A DNA stretch of 64,000 nt from Wolbachia endosymbiont of Diaphorina citri (GTDB taxonomy: Bacteria > Pseudomonadota > Alphaproteobacteria > Rickettsiales > Anaplasmataceae). The stretch is from contig NZ_CP051265.2 in NCBI RefSeq assembly GCF_013096535.2, positions 248,001 to 312,000 of the forward strand. The letters are read 5' to 3'. Shown here piece by piece: positions 18,120-28,503 of this stretch. The notes below the pieces were generated by a model. The model ran no database searches and was not told where the DNA came from. It saw only the letters and a program-made list of their open reading frames with translations. The position numbers were made by a program, and so were the translations under genes. Position 1 is the stretch's first letter. Every line of letters begins with the position of its first letter.

Positions 18120-18495
18120 CGCTACCTCCTTGTATTAAAATATCAAAATTAATTGTTGAATGTAAAACTTCATCATGCTGATTCATAGCACAATTACTTT
18201 CCAAAATGGTCTCACTACTAATGCTCTTTACCACCAAGCTAACATGCTTTATAGCAGCAAGCATACTGCTTATATGATAAGTATATATGTCGCATGAAAA
18301 TCTTACTTTTGTAGCAAAGTTAGATAGCATATGCAGGTTAACATAATTTACTATGCGCAATCTCAGATAAGGAATAGTAACCTGCTTAGGCAGGTAATCA
18401 TAGATGTTAGTAACATATTTCTTTAAATCAGAGTTTGCTTTTAATGTTGCATAAATACTATTATACAACTCATTTATAATTTGAATTTTTTCCAT
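18085..18495 (-). CDS. GTA g8-like tail completion protein (DUF3168)
   Basis: 136 residues matching the DUF3168 pattern: an N-terminal helix (LYNSIYATLKANSDLKKYV), then NIYDYLPKQVTIPYLRL, a VRFSCDIYTYH strand and a C-terminal FDILIQ. Such proteins sit between head connector and tail tube in siphophages and GTAs. The order on the minus strand is g6-like, this gene, g9-like, the GTA order with a g7-like gene missing. Confidence 0.7.
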   Translation of the reverse strand: MEKIQIINELYNSIYATLKANSDLKKYVTNIYDYLPKQVTIPYLRLRIVNYVNLHMLSNFATKVRFSCDIYTYHISSMLAAIKHVSLVVKSISSETILESNCAMNQHDEVLHSTINFDILIQGGSDEQITAENQRS

Positions 18496-18876
18496 CTCAC
18501 AGATACGGTTACGAAGATTGCAATTTGCAGGGGTGCTATGAAAGTATTTGCAATGCAGATATAACAGACTCCAGTGGCGCCTTTGGTGTCATTCAAGAAG
18601 ACTATGTGGTGTCATCCCAGTACTGAAATCCAGTTTTATCTAAATGAATTAACTATTTTTCTTGTTGGTCATTTTATTAAAAATGTTTGCTCATTTACAA
18701 TCAATTTTCCTGGATCTCAGTACTGGGATGACACCTTCCTTTATGAACCTAAATTACAATATTCATACAGAAGCACTGGAATGACGCCGAAGGGGCTACT
18801 CGGATGACACCGTCATGAAGGAACCAGTGTCAGCTACTTAGATCTGTTGTATCTGCTATTGAATGACAAATAGGAA
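18496..18876. other. 381-bp gap with a palindromic repeat where GTA g7 would be expected
   Basis: No gene is seen. The gap contains the inverted-repeat element at 18608-18735 and loose tgtcat-type fragments up to 18860. In GTA clusters a head-tail joining gene (g7) normally sits here; it is either lost or replaced. Confidence 0.55.
18608..18735. repeat. Palindromic element with 26-bp inverted ends
   Basis: ggtgtcatcccagtactgaa... (18608-18633) and its inverse (18710-18735, ending gggatgacacc) differ at a single base. This is the same tgtcatcccag family as 750-885. Confidence 0.85.
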
Positions 18877-19407
18877 CTACAAAACAACCTTTGGTTCGCA
18901 AAATGGAGAATATACCTTCTTCACTTCAGACAAATGGCTACTTACCCCTGGCTCACGATTTTTATAAAGAGCAGAAACATGCTGTATAATACCTAGCTTT
19001 ATTTGCTCAGGAACACTATCATAACCAGCTTCATATACAACATCAGCCCTTATTATGTTTAAATAATTGAAAAATTCAATATAGCTTCCTATATCACTAA
19101 AATAATAACTAAGTTTTCTATTCTTATCAGTAGCCAATATTATTTTATTCACAGGATCATAGCTTAAATATATTCTACGAGGTATATAACCTTCATATGA
19201 AACTTGCCACGTTTGCTTTACTAGAGACTTTTCCATATGCCACTGAGCATAATCAGTTGCCATAAAAATAAAACTTGAAATCAACTTATCATCTTGATCA
19301 TTTTCAATTCGTAAAAAAGATTTAACCTCTCCTAAAGTTACTGGAAAAGATTTAGGCTTAGACTTACGTTGTATATTTATGATTGGATACTTTAGTCTTG
19401 TTGACAT
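18877..19407 (-). CDS. GTA g6-like head-tail connector
   Basis: 176 residues with the gp6-type connector pattern: PVTLGEVKSFLRIENDQDDKLISSFIFMATDYAQWHMEKSL near the N terminus (the usual start of phage gp6/GTA g6 proteins), a middle strand region (YLSYDPVNKIILA) and a helical end (PEQIKLGIIQHVSALYKNRE). It connects the portal to the tail in the particle. The start at 19407 follows aaggaggg. It is part of the GTA relic with 18085 and 17730; the g5 capsid is 15 kb away. Confidence 0.78.
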   Translation of the reverse strand: MSTRLKYPIINIQRKSKPKSFPVTLGEVKSFLRIENDQDDKLISSFIFMATDYAQWHMEKSLVKQTWQVSYEGYIPRRIYLSYDPVNKIILATDKNRKLSYYFSDIGSYIEFFNYLNIIRADVVYEAGYDSVPEQIKLGIIQHVSALYKNREPGVSSHLSEVKKVYSPFCEPKVVL

Positions 19408-19509
19408 AACAACCCTCCTTTTCTATATATAGCTAAAATAAGTAAGACTTATCTATAAAAAATCTTACTTATTTTAGTTATCACTTAATATTAAATTGCA
19501 GCAGCAACT

Positions 19510-19788
19510 CTATCGTACAAGTATATTGAGAAGAGAACGTATTAACGCTGTTTCTCCTTTTTTTAGGCCGGATTTTAGTAGATTGACATTCTGAGAATGA
19601 ATGTTATTGAAAGTGAAGTTTAGCTCTTTAGCAAGTAGACTGCGAAATTTCTGCACACTTTCATATGCGATGTTTTCAAGTTCATGCGCAAACTTATCTT
19701 GAGCCGCAGCTGCTATGTCTTCTATTTCTTCATTGAACTCTTCTAGCTTTCTTTCCTTACCTTTAAAATTTTTTGCAAAAGTTTTCAT
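19510..19788 (-). CDS. Small helical hypothetical protein (92 aa)
   Basis: The ATG at 19788 is preferred to a TTG 15 bases upstream because ttgagg sits 9 bases before it. The protein is nearly all helix (KLEEFNEEIEDIAAAAQDKF, ESVQKFRSLLAKEL), with no motif I know. It is on the same strand and just upstream of the g6-like gene, so it may belong to the GTA relic. Confidence 0.55.
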   Translation of the reverse strand: MKTFAKNFKGKERKLEEFNEEIEDIAAAAQDKFAHELENIAYESVQKFRSLLAKELNFTFNNIHSQNVNLLKSGLKKGETALIRSLLNILVR

Positions 19789-19943
19789 ATTAATTGGCCT
19801 CAACTATTCTTGTAATTATAATGACAATAAAAAAACTACCGAAGTAAAAAATTCGTACTATGAAACTGCAAACAAAATCAGCACACCAAACCGGTTCACT
19901 TTATAGCGTGAATTCAAGTATGTCATTCAAGTAGCCCCTTTGA

Positions 19944-19971
19944 TGTCATTCCAGCGCGTGACACTGGAATC
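19944..19971. repeat. tgtcat-type palindromic repeat
   Basis: tgtcattccagcgcgtgaca followed by ctggaatc; ttccag and ctggaa form the stem. Related to the element at 20124. Confidence 0.6.
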
Positions 19972-20123
19972 GAGTCTTTCAACCGTTGTGTTTTAACATA
20001 AAGCAGCTACTTTTGTGCTTACCAACTTAATAAAATTTCTGGATGACAGTGTCTGGACACTGACCATTTGCTGTCTTCAAAAATGAATGTTCGTACAATT
20101 ATGTGTCACATGCTGGAACATAA

Positions 20124-20209
20124 GGTGTCATTCAAGTAGCCCCTTTTTTGTCATCCCAGTGCCCAGACACTGAGATCCAGGAACCAGCGTCACGCGCTGG
20201 AATGACACC
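20124..20209. repeat. Nested palindromic repeat element
   Basis: Outer arms ggtgtcatt (20124-20132) and aatgacacc (20201-20209) enclose inner cccagtgcccagacactgag and ccagcgtcacgcgctgg palindromes. It has the same tgtcat end as the other dispersed repeats. Confidence 0.7.
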
Positions 20210-20556
20210 CTCTATGTAAACGTTAAGAAATTTACTAATAAAAAAAGGCAAAAGCGTTAGCTGGTTGTTACTCTCTAATCCTAAAAATTGGCGTTCTATA
20301 CTGTTTTAAACAGCCCGTTTCAGCTTATATAGTTAAAAAACTGGAAGTTTTATAAAGAAATAAGATACACATAGCGCAGAGATTTATAAGACGCCAACTG
20401 TATAATACTTTTGTCGTTTAATCTGCATAGATTGAAGGCAATAAAACAACTTCAGTTTTATAGTAAGGAAGCTGAAAAATTTGTCAAGTAGTTTTCTTAT
20501 CTTTTACAGGCATAATTTACATGCTACAATCAAATTTTCATAACTGGTGAATAAAA

Positions 20557-21018
20557 ATGCAAAGAGATAAAATTAAAGTAGAAATAAAAAAGTTATCAAA
20601 TGGCGAAAATCTGCCTCTTCCCTGTTATGCAACTATGCAGAGTGCTGGCATGGACCTTTATGCTGCACCGGATAACTCTATTATTTTAAATCCACTTGAA
20701 AGGTTACTTATTCCAACTGGCATTATGATTGCAATACCAAACGGTTTTGAGGGGCAAGTCCGTCCACGTTCTGGGCTTGCTGCAAAACATGGAATCACTG
20801 TCTTAAATTCTCCAGGCACTATAGACTCTGATTATCGAGGTGAAGTTAAAGTTTGCCTAATCAATCTAAGTAATCAGTCATATGAGATAAAAAGAGGAGA
20901 TAGAATCGCACAAATCCTCATCACTCCTGTATCTCAGGTAATTTGGGATGAAAGAGAAGAATTCTGCACAGAAGAAACCGTCCGCAATGCAGGGGGCTTT
21001 GGCTCAAGTGGTAGATAA
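20557..21018 (+). CDS. dut: dUTP diphosphatase
   Basis: Hydrolyses dUTP to dUMP and keeps uracil out of DNA. All five motifs of the trimeric family are present: AGMDLYAA (1), RPRSGLA (2), GTIDSDYRGEV with the catalytic Asp and Tyr pocket (3), RGDRIAQ (4) and GGFGSSG (5). 153 residues is standard. It stands alone between repeat-rich DNA and a small membrane protein gene. Confidence 0.97.
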   Translation: MQRDKIKVEIKKLSNGENLPLPCYATMQSAGMDLYAAPDNSIILNPLERLLIPTGIMIAIPNGFEGQVRPRSGLAAKHGITVLNSPGTIDSDYRGEVKVCLINLSNQSYEIKRGDRIAQILITPVSQVIWDEREEFCTEETVRNAGGFGSSGR

Positions 21019-21033
21019 TTTATTGCTTATAAG

Positions 21034-21061
21034 TTGACAATAATAATTTTTTACATATTAC
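21034..21061 (+). promoter_or_regulatory. Promoter of the 214-aa membrane protein gene
   Basis: TTGACA at 21034-21039, 16-bp spacer, TATTAC at 21056-21061; the ATG is at 21087. Confidence 0.5.
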
Positions 21062-21086
21062 TTCAACTTATTTAAATGAGTTAATT

Positions 21087-21731
21087 ATGTTAATTTCTAA
21101 GAGCTATCTTCAAAAAACAAACATTGTACTTATAGTACTTACTTCTCTATGTGTCATAAGTGCAGCAACAGCATTTTCAGTTCCATGTTGGACATCTTCA
21201 GCTTCGATGATAGGGCCAATTGGAATGAATCTACTTGCAACTGTTACCGTTGCACTGATTGCTTCAGTAACATATTCCATCATGAAAAATAATGAAATAT
21301 CTGAGCTTAAAGCTCCGAAAATTGTTACTGGTAGCTATCAAAGATACCTGATATTGCAAGTAATAAATGAGGATCTTGAATTTATTGAAGAGAACTATAA
21401 GAACGAAAATGGCGAATATACCATAGATTTTACTAACTCAAAAGGTGAAATATTCAAAGCTGCAAGTTATGGCCAGATTAAATACAAGGATAATCCTGAT
21501 CCGATCTTGCTTGGCAACACTAAACTCCTTGATCTACATCAGCTATATAAGAAGAATGGTGATGGTATATTTGAAGAGATAAATTGTGGACAGGAATTAG
21601 AAACGTTAGGTTTAGGCGTTGAAGAAAATGATGCTAAAGAAGTAACCATCGAATTTGTGCCAAGCTCAATTGTTAAGTTACCAAAAGTTGAACACGAGGA
21701 GCCAGAAAGATCATTAAGCAGCCAAGTATAA
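21087..21731 (+). CDS. Membrane-hairpin protein of unknown function (214 aa)
   Basis: Two hydrophobic helices lie close to the N terminus (IVLIVLTSLCVISAATAF and GMNLLATVTVALIASVTYSI, about residues 13-65) with a short loop. About 150 hydrophilic, acidic residues follow, with strand-rich stretches (GEYTIDFTNSKGEIFKAASYG). I recognise no family. The hairpin-plus-soluble-tail layout recurs in five other proteins of this window. The promoter resembles those of the other candidate effectors. Confidence 0.7.
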   Translation: MLISKSYLQKTNIVLIVLTSLCVISAATAFSVPCWTSSASMIGPIGMNLLATVTVALIASVTYSIMKNNEISELKAPKIVTGSYQRYLILQVINEDLEFIEENYKNENGEYTIDFTNSKGEIFKAASYGQIKYKDNPDPILLGNTKLLDLHQLYKKNGDGIFEEINCGQELETLGLGVEENDAKEVTIEFVPSSIVKLPKVEHEEPERSLSSQV

Positions 21732-21831
21732 AAGGAATAAGTCTTCCCTCCATTTTTTTAGTGTTAATGACTTAAACTTATTGTAGAAACTGTCTCAAAA
21801 AATAGATATTCACATACTTATAAGAAATTTG

Positions 21832-24486
<2,655 letters not shown>

Positions 24487-24533
24487 TTATTTTTAATAAT
24501 AGCTTTTAACGCTAATCTTAAAAATTTACTCTT

Positions 24534-25058
24534 ATGGCTTCAAATTTTAATAATATGAATGCAGCAAAAAATCTAGTTATTTGGCTACTGATAATACTCA
24601 TTACAGCAATGTTTATTGATTCACAAGGGGATAAACTAAGCAATAGGTTTCTGAGCACTTTTCTACCATACAAAGGAAGGGTTCAAAATGGCGGAAGTAT
24701 TGAATTTACAAAGTCATATGATGGACACTTTTATATTCAAGCTCAAGTCAATGATCGTAATATAACGTTTCTGCTTGATACTGGAGCAACTGATATTGTT
24801 TTATCGCAAAAAGATGCGTTACATGCTGGTATTAACTTACAAAACATTCAAGACTTTAAAATATATGAAACTGCAAAAGGTCAAATAAAAGCTGGTGTTG
24901 TTCACATCCCTCAGGTTAAAATAGGAAATTTTTTAATTAATGACGTGCACGCTAGTGTTAATACTCATTCTATGTCCCATTCATTACTTGGAATGAGCTT
25001 TTTGAGGTATTTCCATTTCACTATTAGAGATAATAAATTAGTATTGTACCGTGATTAG
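24534..25058 (+). CDS. Membrane-anchored retropepsin-like aspartic protease
   Basis: 174 residues. One N-terminal membrane helix (NLVIWLLIILITAMFI) puts the domain in the periplasm. The catalytic motif FLLDTGATDIVLS is intact (Asp-Thr-Gly), with the paired HSLLGMSFL near the end, as in the TIGR02281-type clan AA proteases of alphaproteobacteria. It works as a homodimer in related proteins. The substrate is unknown. The IS6 element begins 3-4 bp after the stop codon without harming the gene. Confidence 0.88.
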   Translation: MASNFNNMNAAKNLVIWLLIILITAMFIDSQGDKLSNRFLSTFLPYKGRVQNGGSIEFTKSYDGHFYIQAQVNDRNITFLLDTGATDIVLSQKDALHAGINLQNIQDFKIYETAKGQIKAGVVHIPQVKIGNFLINDVHASVNTHSMSHSLLGMSFLRYFHFTIRDNKLVLYRD

Positions 25059-25062
25059 AGAG

Positions 25063-25916
25063 GGTTCTGTCGCATCTATAAATTGTAGTACAAGAAGATT
25101 GTAAAAACTGGAATTATGAGAGTTATAGAGCCATTAACATAGCAAAATTTTCAAAAGTAGAACCATTATCATTAGCTTTAATAATTTGTCTTTTTTGAAT
25201 CATACGAATATTTTCTATGCCTGTGATGGTAATCTTTGCAGAATGGAAGCTTTTAAACCCAAGCATTGGTTTTATTAATTTTTTGATAAATCTATGATCT
25301 TGTTCAACAATATTATTTAGATATCTTACTTGAAAAACCGTGATTCTATAAGGTTCAGGAATTTCCGTATTCAAGTCATCAATAGCAGCAATATTACTGC
25401 CGCTTTTATCAATTACTACTTTCTCAGGAAGATTATTCCTTCTAAAGGCTTTACGAAAGAATGCAAGTGCTGCAGACTTGTCTCTACGAGTACACATCAG
25501 AAAGTCTACAGTATTGCCGAGACTATCTAGTGCTCTGTATAGATAAACCCATTTACCGTTTAATTTTATGTAGGTCTCGTCCATTCTCCAGCTACTGCCA
25601 ACCTGCTTCTTCCTTTTCCTCACCTCTTCATCTATCAGTGGCACAAATCTGATAATCCACCTTTGTAGCGTAGCATGATCAATTTTCGCTCCTCTTATAC
25701 TCATCATTTCTTCCAAATCTCGATAGCTCAAAGAAAATCGACACTTCATGTATACTGATAACATTATTATCTCTGCTGAAAAGCTAAATCCTTTGAAATA
25801 GGGCAATAATTTTGGACTAATACGCAACATCTTTGCTTTTTTAAAGATGATTATATTACTTCTTTTCTATTTTCCTACAAATGAAACTGACTTCGCTCTA
25901 TAGATGCGACAGAACC
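25063..25916 (-). mobile_element. IS6-family element (complete)
   Basis: About 854 bp with perfect inverted ends ggttctgtcgcatcta/tagatgcgacagaacc. No 8-bp target duplication is seen. Its right end abuts a fragment of IS481 (25917-26062), so it either inserted into that copy and lost part of it, or made an adjacent deletion as IS6 elements do. Confidence 0.9.
25123..25830 (-). CDS. IS6-family transposase
   Basis: 235 residues. An N-terminal zinc-free HTH region (YRDLEEMMSIRGAKIDHATLQRW) leads to the DDE core: WRMDETYIKLNGKWVYLYRALD (first Asp), VVIDKSGSNIAAI (second Asp), and YLNNIVEQDHRFIKK with the catalytic Glu. The length is typical and the frame is intact, so the element may be active. 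Confidence 0.93.
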   Translation of the reverse strand: MLRISPKLLPYFKGFSFSAEIIMLSVYMKCRFSLSYRDLEEMMSIRGAKIDHATLQRWIIRFVPLIDEEVRKRKKQVGSSWRMDETYIKLNGKWVYLYRALDSLGNTVDFLMCTRRDKSAALAFFRKAFRRNNLPEKVVIDKSGSNIAAIDDLNTEIPEPYRITVFQVRYLNNIVEQDHRFIKKLIKPMLGFKSFHSAKITITGIENIRMIQKRQIIKANDNGSTFENFAMLMAL

Positions 25917-26062
25917 CATTTCCAAGCTGTTTTGCTAGCTCTAGCAATCCTAGTTTCGGCTTTAGTATTTTTGTTTGTATCGTACTCATTTCTAACACTC
26001 CTTTCTTTTATTATTTTATAACTTACTTTTTTAAAGTGTCAGATCAAGTCTTGTTTAATACA
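25917..26062 (-). mobile_element. IS481 remnant (transposase 5' end only)
   Basis: 146 bases identical to the upstream end of the full IS481 copies, from the terminal TGTATTAAAC repeat to the codons for SQACKV. The rest is missing, cut off by the IS6 element. A second IS (IS256 fragment) is broken by its other end. Confidence 0.92.
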
Positions 26063-26414
26063 ACTATACCTTTGCTTCAAGTTCCGGATGTAAGCTTGTT
26101 TGCCTTTTTTTCACTATTTGTGGTTCAAAACTTCCTTCTCTGTCTCTTGGTGTCAATAGTTCAAATGAACCTGCGCTTGTCTTTAAAGTCTTGCCATTCC
26201 TCCCGTTTCTACGATTGTTTTCTTCACTTCCAGCAGATAAATGATGTTCTATTTCAACCTCTAGACTAGCTTCAAGCAGCCTTTTTATAAATGGCGTTAA
26301 TGCACCATCTCTTCCCATCAGTGGCCTACCTTCTCGTATAGACGACAGGATGTTTGTTTCTAATTCTTTGTAATCTACCAATCCAGTAGTTCTATTTGCT
26401 ATTTTTTGACTCAT
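26063..26414 (-). pseudogene. IS256-family transposase, N-terminal fragment
   Basis: 116 residues with the IS256/Mutator N terminus: GALTPFIKRLLEASLEVEIEHHL, RRNGRNGKTLKTSAGSFELLTPRDREGSFEPQIV and HPELEAKV. About 280 further residues with the DDE core are absent because the IS481 end at 26062 interrupts it; the stop codon is a chance one at the junction. It is non-functional. Confidence 0.92.
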
Positions 26415-26442
26415 GTCAAACCTCCATTTTTATATCAATTTA

Positions 26443-27312
26443 TTACTTTTTTTTCGGCTTGACACACTTTTTTGAACATTCCCTATTCTCTGCTTCAGTA
26501 GCACTTAATTTACTACTTGGATCTTTCAATCTACCTTCTAGATTATCTTTTTCTTTCTCTAATTGTTGTTTAGATTTCTGAATCCTTTGCAGTTGACTTT
26601 CCACACTCTCCATCATCACTTCTTGATCTTTACCTGGTCCTCCATTCAACAGGGTTAAATTGTAATAGTTTTTCTTGACCTTTTCCGCTATTCCTAAAAG
26701 TCTTTCTATTTTCTTATCAAACTCTGTTTTGCACTCAGTGAACTTGCTTTGATAGAGTTGCCCTGATTTCTTTGAATTCTCCATAAAACTTCCTAGTAAC
26801 TTTGCGAATTTCTCATTGTCTTTTATAAGCTCTTTCTGAGCTTTGTGTAATTCTTCATCTGTCTTTATTAACAAAAGCTTGTTTGACTGTAATTTCGCTT
26901 TAAGCTTTGTGTGTATACGTCGCAATCCTTCAATTTTCACTTGTAATAAGCCATTTTCTGATTGTAAGCTTGCAATCTGTTGTGCTTGATCATCATTTTT
27001 ATCTGTTGTTTCAGTAAATTCGATCTGGATTGCTATATCTTTAAATGTAGTCTTACCTTCACTCGTTATTTTACTTTGGACCTCTTGTACTATAACCTCA
27101 GAAGTTTGAACACCTTGACTTACTGCTTTAAAAGCATTAGCCTCAACTTCATCCACAATATTATAATATAGTATACTCTTTGCCCATTCATTCCACCTCT
27201 CTGGGAATATTCGTCCAATCGTTTTTAGATATAGCCAAGCAAACACAGTAGAGAAGCTGTATTTTTTTTCCCTTTGTGTAGTATTAATAACTATGTTGTT
27301 AGTACTTGACAT
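26443..27312 (-). CDS. Long coiled-coil protein of unknown function (289 aa)
   Basis: An N-terminal globular part of about 55 residues (FSTVFAWLYLKTIGRIFPER) is followed by about 200 residues of heptad-like coiled coil (IASLQSENGLLQVKIEGLRR, KTDEELHKAQKELIKDNEKF, QLQRIQKSKQQLEKEKDNLE) and a Cys/Lys-rich end (ECSKKCVKPKKK). I know no family. There is no signal peptide. The 1.2 kb upstream is free of genes. Coiled-coil proteins of this kind are common among suspected Wolbachia secreted proteins, but the sequence does not prove that here. Confidence 0.65.
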   Translation of the reverse strand: MSSTNNIVINTTQREKKYSFSTVFAWLYLKTIGRIFPERWNEWAKSILYYNIVDEVEANAFKAVSQGVQTSEVIVQEVQSKITSEGKTTFKDIAIQIEFTETTDKNDDQAQQIASLQSENGLLQVKIEGLRRIHTKLKAKLQSNKLLLIKTDEELHKAQKELIKDNEKFAKLLGSFMENSKKSGQLYQSKFTECKTEFDKKIERLLGIAEKVKKNYYNLTLLNGGPGKDQEVMMESVESQLQRIQKSKQQLEKEKDNLEGRLKDPSSKLSATEAENRECSKKCVKPKKK

Positions 27313-27837
27313 AGATTATGCTTAATTTATTAATTTTAATAGTAGTAATATTATGTATATTATAATAATTATTAAATAAACACTAATGCAAATGTTAAAT
27401 TGTGGTAAAGCTTTTACAGACTTTAAGAAGAAATACACATATTCGTAAGTACATAACTTGCTTTTTCTATTGCTCTTGCTAATATTTTTTATTCATTGTG
27501 CTGATTTTTCACGTTGATTACTTGAGCTGCCAAATTTATAGGTAAAGTGACGAAATTGACTTACCATAATTTCATTCGTTTTAACACTCGAGCTCCGCTT
27601 CCACAAGCAACATCATATTCTATTAGGTATAGGGCCAATCGAAAGTTTACTAATAACCACTGTTTTGAGCATCGAATATACTGACCTTACCCAGAGAAAG
27701 TTAGAGATATTTTTTTATAAAAATGATAATATTCAAAAAGAATCCTGTTTTTTTAATATAAAGCTGTAGTGAATTTTTCTTTGTTATTATCAAATAAACT
27801 ATTATTAATCTAGCAATATACTTAGCTAAGAATTTAG

Positions 27838-28132
27838 ATGAAATAACCATTTCTAATGCTTAAAATCAAGGACGGTGAGAGCTTTTTGTTTTGGGATGGC
27901 ATGATCTACCAAGTGTGCCATACGAACTTTTCTTTATAATAATGTTGCTGTACGCTAAAACTAGCCACATTAGACCATTTCATCAATATCCACATACGAA
28001 CTGTTTTGCCTAAGCTTATTGAAATAATTTAAATCTTCTATTTTTATAACCTTATTTTTACGCGGCTTGTTCTCACAAATATACGACCTTTTTTGCAATC
28101 TTAGGAAGAGTCAATAATTCAATTCTTTAGCT
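27838..28132 (+). repeat. Conserved non-coding block, copy A (partner at 55607-55893)
   Basis: Shared stretches with the partner, in the same order, include aaataaccattt, gggatgg, tctaccaa, catacgaacttttt, tacgctaaaa, atacgaactgttttgcctaa, ggcttgttctcacaaat/cagcttgttctcacaaat and gtcaataatt. Both copies lie several hundred bases upstream of a candidate effector gene on the plus strand. It could be a decayed gene, an untranslated RNA or a long regulatory region. Confidence 0.75.
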
Positions 28133-28443
28133 AGCATGGTATCTTCACTAAAATATTTTTTGAAAAAGTTAGTTGACTTATAAATAACTCTCTACTAATA
28201 CTAGCATGTGTTTGTTTATTCTGCTGAACATGCAAATTTAATGTGCAAACTTCAGCAGCCTCCTTAAAGTATATTCTATCTTCCTTCATATTCTTATGGT
28301 CGTGATATTAAACATCATTAGTATTTCTCAATTTTGTTAAATAGAGTAAAGTTAGCCTGCATTTATAAGGAATTTTCAACCATCTCCATACATTAGACCA
28401 TAAAAACTGAACAAAAATATGAATAGTAAAAAGATTATGGTTA

Positions 28444-28472
28444 TTGACTTAATGTTATATATCGCATACAAT
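28444..28472 (+). promoter_or_regulatory. Promoter of the 441-aa gene
   Basis: TTGACT (28444-28449), exactly 17 bases, TACAAT (28467-28472); gaggga follows at 28493 before the ATG at 28504. Confidence 0.65.
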
Positions 28473-28503
28473 ATGCCATATATCTTAGTTTAGAGGGACA
28501 AGT

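Larger units (their letters stand above)
19804..20556. other. Gene-free 0.75-kb gap with repeats
   Basis: No gene is seen. It contains palindromic repeats at 19944-19971 and 20124-20209, a short perfect hairpin cagtgtc-tg-gacactg at 20047-20062, and an inverted pair ttggcgt/acgccaa at 20288-20294 and 20391-20397 that encloses about 100 bases. No tRNA-like cloverleaf was recognised. Confidence 0.6.
27313..28503. other. 1.2-kb gene-free region with a conserved 0.3-kb block
   Basis: No supported gene: the strands are broken by frequent stops and no ribosome binding site fits a long frame. The block 27838-28132 is similar to 55607-55893. The last 60 bases hold the promoter of the next gene. No RNA gene was recognised. 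Confidence 0.6.

Noticed and set aside
25123..25652. Plus-strand open frames inside the IS6 element
   Set aside because: They are antisense shadows of the transposase gene, with no independent support.
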